Shown here one piece after another: positions 47,811 through 56,145 of a stretch of 64,000 nucleotides of DNA (the first letter of the stretch is position 1; every line of letters begins with the position of its first letter). The stretch is from contig CAWDOA010000012.1 in assembly GCA_963803875.1 (NCBI GenBank), positions 181,770 to 245,769 of the forward strand. The letters are read 5' to 3'. The position numbers and the translations under genes are program-made. The notes below the pieces were generated by a model. It was not told where the DNA came from. It saw nothing but the letters and a program-made list of their open reading frames with translations, and ran no database searches. Source of the stretch: JABDIY01 sp963803875. Its GTDB lineage: Bacteria; Actinomycetota; Acidimicrobiia; Acidimicrobiales; SZUA-35.

Positions 47811-49964
47811 TCAGGACAACTCTCCGGGGGGTGCGGTGTGTTGGGAGCGCACACTGCGATGAACCGGCGCTCGAGGGGTGAACGGTGCTGGCGAATCAGG
47901 ACCCATCGGTGAAGTGGTTGGGTCAGCGACCACAGCAGCATGGGCGCGGGCAGGACTGAATGCGGGGGCCCCGGCAACGGGGTCGGTTTCCCTTGCGCCG
48001 AAAGGCTCGTAGCCCGAACCAACCTCGCTCTCGTCGGCTCCTCGGCTCGGCTGGCCGATCACTTGGTAGACCGACTCGGAGAACTTGATCCTGGCTATCA
48101 GGCCGCTGGGTACTCCGTTCAGTAGTTCCACCCCCAAACCGTGTCGATGTGCCAGTCGTCCGACCACGTAGAGGCCCAGGAACCGTGATGGGGTTTCGGT
48201 GAGTCGAGCTGCGTCGAGGATCTGCTGGTTGTTGGACTTCAGTTCTTCGTCGCTGAGACCGATGCCGCGATCGCCCACGGAGATCATGAGTCCTTCGGGC
48301 CCTCGTCGGATGAGCACCTCCACCGACGAGCTGGGAGGCGAGAACACCAGCGCATTCTCGATCAACTCGGCCAGGAGGTGACCGATGTCGGCAACTGCTG
48401 CGCCGTGTATCAAGGCGTTCGCCCGATCATCGACGCTGACTCGGTCAGAGCCCTCGACCTCGGACAGGGCTGACCGGACCACGTCGGCTACCGGGATCGC
48501 CGTGTCGAACGATCGGCTGGTTTCCGCTCCGGCGAGTACGAGAAGTGACTCGGCGTTGCGGCGCATGCGGGTGGCCAGATGTGCGACCTTGAGCAATTCC
48601 TGGAGGCGTTCAGGGTCACGCTCTTCGTGCTCGAGCTTGTCAAGGGAGGCAAGCAGTAGCGTGAGCATCTTCTGGTTCCGATGCCCGAGATTCACGAACA
48701 TCTCCGACACCGTCCGACGAGACGCAGCCTGCTCGGCTGCAAGCTCGATTGCGGTGGTGTGAAGCTGGTTGAACGCATCAACCAATTCGCCGATCTCGTC
48801 GTCAGATTCTACGTCGATCGGATCGGGCACTTCGACGACAGCCTCGCCGCCGAGTTCGCGGATCTGGGCCACCGTTCTGGGCAGCTGATGTTTGGCGATC
48901 TGCCGTGATTGTTCGGCCAGGGACAACAGAGGCTTCCGGACGGACCGATAGAGCGCCACTACCAACATCAGCGTCAGACCAGCGAAGAGCAGAGCGGCAA
49001 GAACGGTTCCGCCCAGCGCTATCAGGGCCCGGTTGGCGGTCACCGTCGCTTCCTCGGACGAATCAGCGATCAGGTCGGCTTGCAGACTCTGAACGGCGCC
49101 GAAGAGGGGCGTGAACGTGGGCAAATACGAGGCCGAGGGAGCTTCGTCGGGATTCACCACGGCCTGTGAGGCACCGTCGCGAAGGTCCTTCACGAGGCCA
49201 TAACCCCGGCTGTTGAGCACATCGGTCTGGAAGCGGTAGATGAAATCAGCGCTGTCGTGAGTCAGGATCTCCTCGGTTGTGACCTGAACCTCGTCCGAGT
49301 ACGCCGTGGCACGAGACAGGGCACCGTATCTGGCGGCATCGGACTCGGCCTCGCCAATCGCCACGTACTCAAACAACTCGCTTCGAAGTCCGGCGGAGAA
49401 CTGAGCGAGCAGGAGAACAGAGCGTGCATTGGTGATGCCGTCGGCCGTCTGAATCGTTCCCGGTGCGGCCTGGATTTCGGCGATCGAGAGGGCGACCAAC
49501 TGGTCCAGTCGCTGGAATACCGCAGCAGCCTCACTATCCCGGGAACTCAGCGCTTGTTGCTGCATTTGAACCGTGGCCTCGGCATCTCCCAGCGACCGAC
49601 GTATCCAGTTGATCTCGGTTTCGATTTCGTCCACGGTGGATTCTCGACCGGGATCGTTGGCAACCGCCAGGCGGTACTCCTCGATGGCCACATCGGTTCG
49701 CTGGCGGGTCAATCGAAGCCGGACACCAAGAGTGTTCGACTGCTGGAACGCATCTCTCTCCACCATCAGGGCAGACCCAAGACCCGATGCGGTCTCGATT
49801 CGACGTATCTCCTGTTGTTCGGCAAGAGCGGTGCTCCGCTCTTCCATCGAGTCGACCACGAACAGATACGACGCAGCGGCAAGCGGCAACAGGGGCAACG
49901 CAGCCAACAGCAACAGCTTGGATCGGAGCGACAAGCGGCTCAATTTCACAGCTGGTTTGGGCAT
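47811..49964 (-). CDS. NIT/HAMP sensor histidine kinase (CvnA-like)
   Basis: A 717-residue membrane kinase. One helix near residue 20-40 (SKLLLLAALPLLPLAAASYL), an extracytoplasmic helical sensor of about 290 residues resembling the nitrate/nitrite-sensing (NIT) domain, a second helix (ALIALGGTVLAALLFAGLTL), HAMP (RSVRKPLLSLAEQSRQI), then a kinase core. The probable phospho-acceptor His is in VNLGHRNQKMLTLLL; ATP-binding boxes are LAELIENALVFSPPSS and GDRGIGLSDEEL. The C-terminus is a disordered Pro-rich tail. This is the layout of conservon CvnA proteins in Streptomyces, but no roadblock or GTPase genes follow here. No response regulator is adjacent. Confidence 0.82.
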   Translation of the reverse strand: MPKPAVKLSRLSLRSKLLLLAALPLLPLAAASYLFVVDSMEERSTALAEQQEIRRIETASGLGSALMVERDAFQQSNTLGVRLRLTRQRTDVAIEEYRLAVANDPGRESTVDEIETEINWIRRSLGDAEATVQMQQQALSSRDSEAAAVFQRLDQLVALSIAEIQAAPGTIQTADGITNARSVLLLAQFSAGLRSELFEYVAIGEAESDAARYGALSRATAYSDEVQVTTEEILTHDSADFIYRFQTDVLNSRGYGLVKDLRDGASQAVVNPDEAPSASYLPTFTPLFGAVQSLQADLIADSSEEATVTANRALIALGGTVLAALLFAGLTLMLVVALYRSVRKPLLSLAEQSRQIAKHQLPRTVAQIRELGGEAVVEVPDPIDVESDDEIGELVDAFNQLHTTAIELAAEQAASRRTVSEMFVNLGHRNQKMLTLLLASLDKLEHEERDPERLQELLKVAHLATRMRRNAESLLVLAGAETSRSFDTAIPVADVVRSALSEVEGSDRVSVDDRANALIHGAAVADIGHLLAELIENALVFSPPSSSVEVLIRRGPEGLMISVGDRGIGLSDEELKSNNQQILDAARLTETPSRFLGLYVVGRLAHRHGLGVELLNGVPSGLIARIKFSESVYQVIGQPSRGADESEVGSGYEPFGARETDPVAGAPAFSPARAHAAVVADPTTSPMGPDSPAPFTPRAPVHRSVRSQHTAPPGELS

Positions 49965-50139
49965 TCGTGCGTTCCTCGAGGCAACGTTCGGGTATCAACG
50001 GGTATCGGCACACCACCTTGGTTCTTGATCCACCGTTCCCGCCGATGCCGGAATGGCCAGGTCAGGCGCGTTCTGGCAAGAAAAGCGCCCTGGTTTCAGC
50101 CAGATCTGTTCTAAGATCGGGATCACCAAGAGGAAGGAG

Positions 50140-50190
50140 GTGGTCCAGATTCATTTACTTGAAGGGACCTTGGAGGTGGCTGGCCGCTAG
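50140..50190 (+). CDS. Possible 16-residue leader peptide
   Basis: GTG 50140 lies just after AAGGAGG and opens a 16-codon frame (MVQIHLLEGTLEVAGR) ending at TAG 50190. The strong ribosome binding site and a solid intrinsic terminator 107 bases later (50297-50337) suggest a short transcript rather than chance, with a possible -10 (TAAGAT) near 50112. No family is known to me. A frameshift in a longer small gene is another explanation. Confidence 0.35.
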   Translation: MVQIHLLEGTLEVAGR

Positions 50191-50296
50191 CCGGACAGCT
50201 CATCTGCTGGCGGAAACCCCGCCGGTCACCGCTCAACAGTTCGTCGGGTGCGTCCCGCCCGGATTACGAACGATCTGTTGAGTCCGAAGCAATCGG

Positions 50297-50337
50297 TGTG
50301 GGAGGGCCCTACTGGGACCCTCCCACATCACGTTTTG
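50297..50337 (+). terminator. Rho-independent terminator
   Basis: TGTGGGAGGG at 50297-50306 pairs with CCCTCCCACA at 50318-50327, with an inner CCC/GGG pairing around the loop TACT and one bulged A. The stem is followed by TCACGTTTTG. It is oriented for + strand transcription, yet no sizeable gene ends just upstream on that strand. Confidence 0.7.
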
Positions 50338-50352
50338 CGTTCTGCACCCGGC

Positions 50353-50420
50353 CCGACAAACCACAGTGCCGGACAAACCACAGTGCCGGACGAAACCACA
50401 GTGCCGGACAAACCACAGTG
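50353..50420. repeat. Short tandem repeat CCGGACAAACCACAGTG x4
   Basis: Four units of 16, 17, 18 and 17 bases: CCGACAAACCACAGTG, CCGGACAAACCACAGTG, one with an extra A/G change, and a last exact copy ending at 50420. The array abuts the stop codon of the HAD hydrolase gene. Confidence 0.85.
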
Positions 50421-51038
50421 TTAGAGCAATGCCCCCAGGCCGCCGATCACTGCGTCAGCCCGGGCTGCGTCGGGCCAGGCGGAGTGGATGTGGCCCCAAG
50501 GACCTCGCCGCACGAGCACTGCGCGCAGTCCAGCTTCGAGCGCAGGAATGATGTCGTGATCGACGCGATCACCGACGTACACGATCTCACCGGCATCGAC
50601 GCCGGCTTCCCGAATCAAACGTCGGAAGAAACGATGGGTGGGTTTCTTGGCTCCCCATTGCTCACCGCACCGAACCTTGTCGGCCGGAAGCCCCAGACTC
50701 TCGAGGGAGAGGGTCATCCGTTTCGACTGGTTTCCGGCGATGACTACCCCATGACCGGACGCTTTGAGGGCTTCCATCGTGGGTATCGCGTCGGGATAGA
50801 AATCATCGGCAAGGAAGCCGTCCTCTGGTCGATTGAGAAAAGCCAGATCGGCTTCGAACCGATCGAAGTCGACGCCAAAGTGAGTGAACACCCCGCGGAC
50901 GTCTCGCCCTTCCGACACATAGGAACCGAAGACGCCCAGGAACGTGAGTGGAGGAACGCCCACGTGGTCGGCATACCGCAACCACAAACGGCTTTCGTCG
51001 ACCAGGGTCTCCCCCACGTCGAATGCGTACACGACCAC
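50421..51038 (-). CDS. HAD-superfamily hydrolase
   Basis: A 205-residue protein starting VVVYAFDVGETLVDESRLWL at a GTG. HAD motif I is FDVGETL (nucleophile Asp), motif II lies in GVVIAGNQS, the Lys of motif III is in GAKKPTHRFF, and motif IV is IVYVGDRVDHDI. The cap is a short helical insertion. The second position after the nucleophile is Gly rather than Asp, which departs from typical phosphatases (DxDx[TV]), so the reaction is uncertain. The neighbours are a repeat array and a divergent membrane protein gene. Confidence 0.75.
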   Translation of the reverse strand: MVVYAFDVGETLVDESRLWLRYADHVGVPPLTFLGVFGSYVSEGRDVRGVFTHFGVDFDRFEADLAFLNRPEDGFLADDFYPDAIPTMEALKASGHGVVIAGNQSKRMTLSLESLGLPADKVRCGEQWGAKKPTHRFFRRLIREAGVDAGEIVYVGDRVDHDIIPALEAGLRAVLVRRGPWGHIHSAWPDAARADAVIGGLGALL

Positions 51039-51124
51039 CGGCCGAATCTAGCCACGCCACGCTGCCGACGCGCCATACGAGAGATCCTGATCCTGAGCCG
51101 GCTCGGGAAACGCCATACGCTCCG

Positions 51125-51682
51125 ATGATCGGACCGACCCGAACCTTCCCGGCTAGCGTCCTCTTCGTGGAGTTCGTGATCCTGGCTGTCGGAGCGGTGC
51201 TGGTGGTAGTCATCGCTCTGGTCGCGGTCGGCGGTGGCGTCGCCAAGACTGCAGCGATGCCGAATCAGGTCGTATACGACGTGCAGGAGAGCATCGACTT
51301 CTGTGCAGAAGCCCTGCCCGATGAGGTGACGGCGACACTGTCTTATGACGACCTTCGTCGACTTCTCCGCTTGCACCTCGAGTGGATCCAGGCGTATCAC
51401 TACACACCCGAGGGTGATCCTGAGGGACCGGTGGTGTTCAACAATGACGACGCGCTTGCGTATGTGATGGAACGGGCTGCGATCACACGGCTTCCGGTGA
51501 GCGCCGATCATGCTCGCCAGGTCCTCGATGCCCATATTTCGTATTTTCAGTTCATGGGAGCCGTGGACGTGGAGGCACCCGACCTCGTCAGAAAGGACCT
51601 ATCGGAGTTGGGTTTGCTGGAGTACGGGGAGAATGGTCCACAACCCGAGCTGGACGACCCCTCCACGGCGGACGACCAGTAG
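51125..51682 (+). CDS. Single-pass membrane protein of unknown function
   Basis: A 185-residue protein starting MIGPTRTFPASVLFVEF at 51125. One strong hydrophobic helix (FVILAVGAVLVVVIALVAVG) is followed by a soluble helical domain containing DLRRLLRLHLEWIQAYHYTP and ISYFQFMGAVDV. The C-terminus is acidic. Not assigned to a family. The small gene at 51695 follows after 12 bases on the same strand. Confidence 0.6.
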   Translation: MIGPTRTFPASVLFVEFVILAVGAVLVVVIALVAVGGGVAKTAAMPNQVVYDVQESIDFCAEALPDEVTATLSYDDLRRLLRLHLEWIQAYHYTPEGDPEGPVVFNNDDALAYVMERAAITRLPVSADHARQVLDAHISYFQFMGAVDVEAPDLVRKDLSELGLLEYGENGPQPELDDPSTADDQ

Positions 51683-51694
51683 GCTCGATCCAAC

Positions 51695-51898
51695 ATGGAA
51701 CGACCAACAAACTTTGCCCACCACCGGTATGTCGGCGACAAGCGGACGCTGGAGTTCTACGACGTGGACGAGCTCACCGATGAAGCGATCATGGACGAGC
51801 TTCAGCAGTCGGGCACGTTCACCACGTTTGCTCCCGACACCGTGATCGAAGCCAAGAATCGCGGGTACCAGAAGTACACGGGGCCGGGCGCTGGCTGA
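51695..51898 (+). CDS. Small acidic hypothetical protein
   Basis: 67 residues starting MERPTNFAHHRYVGDKRTLE, rich in Asp and Glu (FYDVDELTDEAIMDELQQ) and ending YQKYTGPGAG. No membrane segment, Cys or known motif. Tightly placed after the membrane protein gene and before an alpha/beta hydrolase frame it slightly overlaps, so probably part of the same operon. Confidence 0.55.
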   Translation: MERPTNFAHHRYVGDKRTLEFYDVDELTDEAIMDELQQSGTFTTFAPDTVIEAKNRGYQKYTGPGAG

Positions 51899-52658
51899 GA
51901 ACCTGGAACTGCGGGACGAACCGGGTGCGTCGGGACCCAAGCTCGACGTCTCGGTTTCTCACCCGGTCGGCCGCCCCGAGCGGCCACCGGTTGCGGTTCT
52001 GGTTCACGGGTTTCCCTCCGGCACTGTCTACGCGTCGAAGATCGGAGCGGACCTGCCCGAGCTTGCCGATCGGATTGCGACCACGATGGGATGGCAGGCG
52101 ATTTGCCCGCGCCTGCGCGGCTGCGGGACCAGCGAGGGCGATTTCAGTCTGGCCGGATGGGTTGACGACGTTACGGCCGCGGTGACCTACAGCGAGGCCA
52201 CGTTTCCGGGTTCTCCCATCTGGATAGTGGGGTTCGGGACCGGCGGAGCGGTAGGGCTCATGGCCGCCGGCAAGTCGCCGAGCGTTCAGGGGGCAGCGGC
52301 CTTGGCAACCCCTGCCGACTTCGACGATTGGGCCAACCGGCCCGATCAGCTGATCGTTCACAGCCGCAGAGTGAATGTCATCAAGGACCCGACGTTTCCT
52401 CAGGATCGCAAAGGTTGGCGGAACGAACTTCAGAGGATGAACACCGTCGATGCCGCTCGCCGGTTCGCCGACAAACCGCTTCTCGTGTTGCACGGATCAG
52501 AGGACGAGCTTGTGCCGCCGATGGATGCCCGGGTCGTCGCCGACGCACACGCCGGTGCCGATCTTCGGATCATCAATGGTGCCGGCCACCAACTCCGACA
52601 CGACCCACGGGCGCTCGCCATGCTTCTCGGCTGGCTCGATCGCCACAGTCAGTTGTAG
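51891..52658 (+). CDS. Alpha/beta hydrolase-fold protein lacking the usual Ser nucleophile
   Basis: The coding frame is open from 51846 but has no ATG, GTG or TTG before the conserved fold begins (VAVLVHGFPSG), so the start is uncertain: CTG 51891 or a frameshift with the preceding gene. Family features are the oxyanion loop HGFPSG, a strand-turn segment WIVGFGTGGAVGLMAAG where the nucleophile elbow GxSxG reads GFGTG, the acidic residue in HGSEDELVPP and the His in GAGHQLRHDP. The Ser of the triad is thus Gly, while Asp and His remain. It may be a non-hydrolytic member or a sequence error. About 255 residues. Confidence 0.7.
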   Translation: MAENLELRDEPGASGPKLDVSVSHPVGRPERPPVAVLVHGFPSGTVYASKIGADLPELADRIATTMGWQAICPRLRGCGTSEGDFSLAGWVDDVTAAVTYSEATFPGSPIWIVGFGTGGAVGLMAAGKSPSVQGAAALATPADFDDWANRPDQLIVHSRRVNVIKDPTFPQDRKGWRNELQRMNTVDAARRFADKPLLVLHGSEDELVPPMDARVVADAHAGADLRIINGAGHQLRHDPRALAMLLGWLDRHSQL

Positions 52659-53145
52659 TCGCCTGCAGCGTGCCCGTTCAGGCGGCACGGAGCCTTGAGC
52701 CTGCGGCCGCGATCCTTTTTCGGCCACTCACGCGTTGCGCTGGATCTTGCACTCGCTGCGCAGGTGGTGTTCTCACTCACCTGCGTTCGTCCCTCACTAC
52801 GGCTCGCTTCACCACCAACTCCGCATTGTTTGAGGAACAGAGGCGCGGCGATCGTTGAGTGAGGCCTCTCTCGTAGAGCCTGAGATCAGCCCTGTCGAGC
52901 GACGCTCGCTTCGTCGTCCCCCCAGAACTCAACTCGCACCAGCGCACCCCACGGCAGACCAGCCCCCGAGTGCTGGCTCCACGCTTTCCCTGAAGCGAGG
53001 CGGAGAGGTTCGTGAAGCGAGCGTCAGCGAGTGAGGACACGAACCACGTAGCGAGCGCAAGTCCCAGCGCACCAATCGGGTGGCCCCGCAGATCCGAGGC
53101 CACGGGCTCAAGCTTCCGTGGCAACGGGCCCGCTGCAGGCGAAGG
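52659..53145. other. Intergenic region with degenerate inverted repeats
   Basis: No supported gene. CTCACTACGGCTCGCTTCAC near 52793 matches, inverted and imperfectly, GTGAAGCGAGCGTCAGCGAG near 53012. The segment 53009-53065 (TTCGTGAAGCGAGCG...GAGTGAGGACACGAACC...AGCGAGCGCAAG) also resembles the 113-bp unit of 6741-7113. The region lies between convergent genes. Confidence 0.5.
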
Positions 53146-54246
53146 TTAGAGCCCTATACGTTGGGCGAGTTGTTCACGGTGGTAGGCAGGATCCCCGAAC
53201 ATCAGCTCTGAGCTCTTCGCCCGTTTGAAGTACAGGTGGGCCGGATGCTCCCAGGTGAAGCCGATGCCACCGTGAATCTGGATGTTCTCGGCCGCGGCAT
53301 GGAAATAGGCATCTGAGCAGTACGCCTTGGCGAGGCTGGCGACCGAAGGCAGCTCGTCATTCATCTCGCTGGCGCACCACATGCCGTAGTAGGCGGCGCT
53401 CTTGGCGCTCTCCACCTCCACCAGCATGTCGGCACACTTGTGTTTGATTGCCTGGAACGAACCGATCGGCCGACCGAACTGCACCCGATCCTTGGCGTAT
53501 TGGGTGGCCATCTCGAGCACGAATTGGGCTCCGCCTACCTGCTCGGCAGCTAGTGCGACAGCGGCAAGATCGAGGACGGTTTCGAGAACATCCCAGCCGG
53601 CCCCGTCGGTTCCGATGAGGGTTGCCGGCGCATTGTCGAGGGTGACCTTGGCCTGCTTGCGGGTCTGATCCATCGTGGCCAACGCCTCGGTGGTAACGCC
53701 TTCGCCGGAGCTGTCGACTGCGAAGAGGCTGATCCCGGCCGAGGTCCGGGCGGCCACGATCAGAAGCGATGCGGTGTGTCCGTCGATCACGAAGCTCTTG
53801 GTGCCCGAGACGGTGGTTCCGTCAGACGTTGCCTCGATACCCGACGCATCCCACTTTCCGTTTTCTTCGGTGTAGGCCAGGGTCGCGGTGGTTTCGCCGC
53901 CGGCGATTCCGGGGAGGTGGGCCTTCATGGCGTCCTCATCGCCGGAGTGGATCAGGGCCAGCGTCGCCAGCGTGGTGGAGAGGAACGGTGCGCACAGCAG
54001 CGCCCGGCCCATTTCTTCAAGCACGATGCCGAGTTCGACGAAACCGAATCCCTGACCGCCGTACTGTTCGGGTACGACCAGGGCCGGCAGACCCATCTGC
54101 TCACTCATTTGTTTCCAGACCGCTGCGTCGTAACCGGCCTCGGTTTCCATCTGTTCGCGTACAGCGGCTTCTGAGGACTTCTCGCTCAGGAAGGAGCGTA
54201 CGAACTCCCGCAGCTGATCTTGTTCCTCGGTGAAAGCAAAGTTCAT
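53146..54246 (-). CDS. Acyl-CoA dehydrogenase
   Basis: 366 residues from ATG 54246 (MNFAFTEEQDQLREFVRSFL). Core features are GLPALVVPEQYGGQGFGFVE, TLAYTEENGKWD in place of the common TEP motif, FGRPIGSFQAIKHKCADMLV, and the C-terminal IQIHGGIGFTWEHPAHLYFK. The usual catalytic Glu in the YEGTSEI region is not present; the end reads KRAKSSELMFGDPAYHREQL. This pattern is known from the smaller partner subunits in actinobacterial heteromeric dehydrogenases (FadE pairs for sterol or acyl side chains), so a partner elsewhere is likely. An open frame extends upstream but is not family-like. Confidence 0.8.
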   Translation of the reverse strand: MNFAFTEEQDQLREFVRSFLSEKSSEAAVREQMETEAGYDAAVWKQMSEQMGLPALVVPEQYGGQGFGFVELGIVLEEMGRALLCAPFLSTTLATLALIHSGDEDAMKAHLPGIAGGETTATLAYTEENGKWDASGIEATSDGTTVSGTKSFVIDGHTASLLIVAARTSAGISLFAVDSSGEGVTTEALATMDQTRKQAKVTLDNAPATLIGTDGAGWDVLETVLDLAAVALAAEQVGGAQFVLEMATQYAKDRVQFGRPIGSFQAIKHKCADMLVEVESAKSAAYYGMWCASEMNDELPSVASLAKAYCSDAYFHAAAENIQIHGGIGFTWEHPAHLYFKRAKSSELMFGDPAYHREQLAQRIGL

Positions 54247-54327
54247 GTCGCACAGTGAACCATTCGACGAGCCGTCGGGCCATTCGCAATGTGTACGCGT
54301 GCGTACACATGATCTACCCTTGCCACC

Positions 54328-54621
54328 GTGGCTGGGCACCAACGACACATCGGCATACGTGAACTTCGACAGCAGCTGCGCACCACGATCAACGCAGCAC
54401 GATCCGGTGAGCGCATCGTGATCACCATGCGGGGTGCGCCCGTGGCGACCGTCGGCCCGATCGACGACCTCACCACCGTCGCAAACCTGGAAACGCTGTC
54501 GGCTGCCGGACTGGTCGAACCGCCCCAGCGCCGCGATCGCCCGAAGACCCCCCATCCCCATGTGTTGCCGGCCGATGTGCGGCTGGACCGCGTCCTCGAC
54601 CAGGTTCGGGGACGGGCGTGA
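54328..54621 (+). CDS. Phd/YefM-type antitoxin
   Basis: 97 residues from GTG 54328. The N-terminal part (IGIRELRQQLRTTINAARSG then ERIVITMRGAPVATVGPI) is the Phd/YefM DNA-binding fold; the C-terminal tail (ADVRLDRVLDQVRGRA) should wrap the toxin. Its stop overlaps the GTG start of the PIN-domain gene, as usual for such modules. It likely represses its own promoter, whose region lies between 54247 and 54327. Confidence 0.85.
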   Translation: MAGHQRHIGIRELRQQLRTTINAARSGERIVITMRGAPVATVGPIDDLTTVANLETLSAAGLVEPPQRRDRPKTPHPHVLPADVRLDRVLDQVRGRA

Positions 54622-55046
54622 ACGATCGCACACTGTTCCTCGACACCTCGGCGCTGCTGCGACGATATGTTGCCGCCCCCCACCGGCTGATGGTCCTCGA
54701 TGCGATGGATCGAGCTGATCATTGGGTGGCCTCGTCGTTGTCTCGGACCGAAACGCTGCTCGCTCTCCAACAGCTGGCACTGAGCCCGGCCCACCTCAAC
54801 GACCTGTGGGCCAGTGTCCGAGGAGAATGGGACGCGTTCTGGGAAGTGCCGATCGACACCAAGGCACTCAACACTGCGGTGGAAATCGGAGGACGTTTCG
54901 GACTGGGAGGCGTCGATGCACTCCAGATGGCGTGTGCCTCCCGTTTGCCGCTGCCTGTGTCCTTCTGCACCTTCGAGCGGCAGCAGATGCCTGTGGCAAC
55001 AGAGCTGGGGTTCCACCTCATCGCCCCCGAAACCATCGCCGGATGA
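54618..55046 (+). CDS. PIN-domain ribonuclease toxin (VapC-like)
   Basis: 142 residues from GTG 54618. PIN acidic residues are in LFLDTSALLRRY, SLSRTETLLALQQ and GLGGVDALQMA; the last position normally Asp reads Glu in FCTFERQQM. VapC proteins cleave specific RNAs and are held by the cognate antitoxin. The four-base overlap with the antitoxin gene supports one module. The target RNA is unknown. Confidence 0.85.
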   Translation: MNDRTLFLDTSALLRRYVAAPHRLMVLDAMDRADHWVASSLSRTETLLALQQLALSPAHLNDLWASVRGEWDAFWEVPIDTKALNTAVEIGGRFGLGGVDALQMACASRLPLPVSFCTFERQQMPVATELGFHLIAPETIAG

Positions 55047-55088
55047 GGTGCACCACCGCTTGAATCACCGCTCAAGTAGAGTTGAAGT

Positions 55089-56145
55089 GTGGGTCGAAGC
55101 AACCGTGTGGCTACTCGTCTTACCGTTTGCCTCCTCTCCGCAGCAATGCTGGTGATCGGCCTCGGACCAGCCGATATTGCCCGGGCGGATTCTCAGCCCG
55201 GTATCCATAGCGGCACCACACCAACCGAGTTTCAGATAATGCGCTTCTATCGAGCTGTACTCGACCGGGAGCCCGATGCGGCCGGACTGGCGTATTGGCA
55301 CCGGCTGCTCACCACCGGCACCGAACTCACCACGATCGCCGATTCGTTTGCATCGAGCATCGAATTCGAGATGCGGTTCGGTGTTCCCCGTGGATCGGGC
55401 GGTGATCCGCTCTTCTTGAACCAGGTGTATCGAAACGTGCTCGGGCGCGAACCGGACGAGGCCGGTGAGCGGTACTGGTCTCAGCTGCTCGAGGCCGGCG
55501 TTCCTCGAGCTCAGATTGTCTTGTGGTTCTCCGAATCGGTGGAGTTCATAGCGGCCACCGGGCTCGGCCCGGCTGAGCTTGCACCGTTCGTGGGTTCGAT
55601 CGATCCGGTCACCTCCGCCGACCTCGGTGTCTCCTGGCGGGAAGGTTGCCCCGTCTCACCCGGCGACCTTCGGATGGTGCGGGTAACCCATGTCGACTTC
55701 GCCGGCGAAACCCAGACCGGGGAACTCGTCGTACATCAAGACTCGGCGGCGGATCTGCTCGTGGTCTTCCAACGGCTGTACGAGCATCGCTACCCGATCC
55801 AGTCGATTCGGACAATCGACGAATTCGACGGTTCCGACGATGCCAGTATGGACGCCAACAACTCCAGCGGTTTCAATTGCCGCAAGGCCGCGCTCAGCAC
55901 TTCGTGGTCACAACACGCCTACGGCCGGGCCATCGACATCAACCCACTCGTGAACCCGTACGTCAAAGGCGCGCTTGGTGCTGCCCCCGTTGGGAGCTCG
56001 TTTCGCCGATCGATCGACACACCATCCGGGGTTGATTCGAGAGGGCGACATCGTCGTTCAGAGCTTCGACGCCATCGGGTGGACTTGGGGTGGCCGGTGG
56101 AGCTCGATCAAGGACTACCAACACTTTTCCGCTACCGGAGGATGA
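55089..56145 (+). CDS. Secreted DUF4214 plus M15-type D,D-carboxypeptidase-like protein, frameshifted
   Basis: Starts at GTG 55089 with a signal peptide (RLTVCLLSAAMLVIGLGPA). Two DUF4214 units follow (IMRFYRAVLDREPDAAGLAY; LNQVYRNVLGREPDEAGERY). The C-terminal domain resembles M15 zinc peptidases: SGFNCRKAALSTSWSQHAYG with the metal-binding His and HxxGxAxD-like RAIDINP. Near 55978 the frame breaks; the next frame supplies GDIVVQSFDAIGWTWGGRWS and KDYQHFSATG, with the last metal His, ending at 56145. One extra base explains it. It probably trims peptidoglycan cross-bridges or stems. The 3' end overlaps the convergent SDR gene by 14 bases. Confidence 0.78.

Noticed and set aside
50353..50420. 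CRISPR-like short repeats
   Set aside because: The four units are contiguous without spacers and no cas genes are present.
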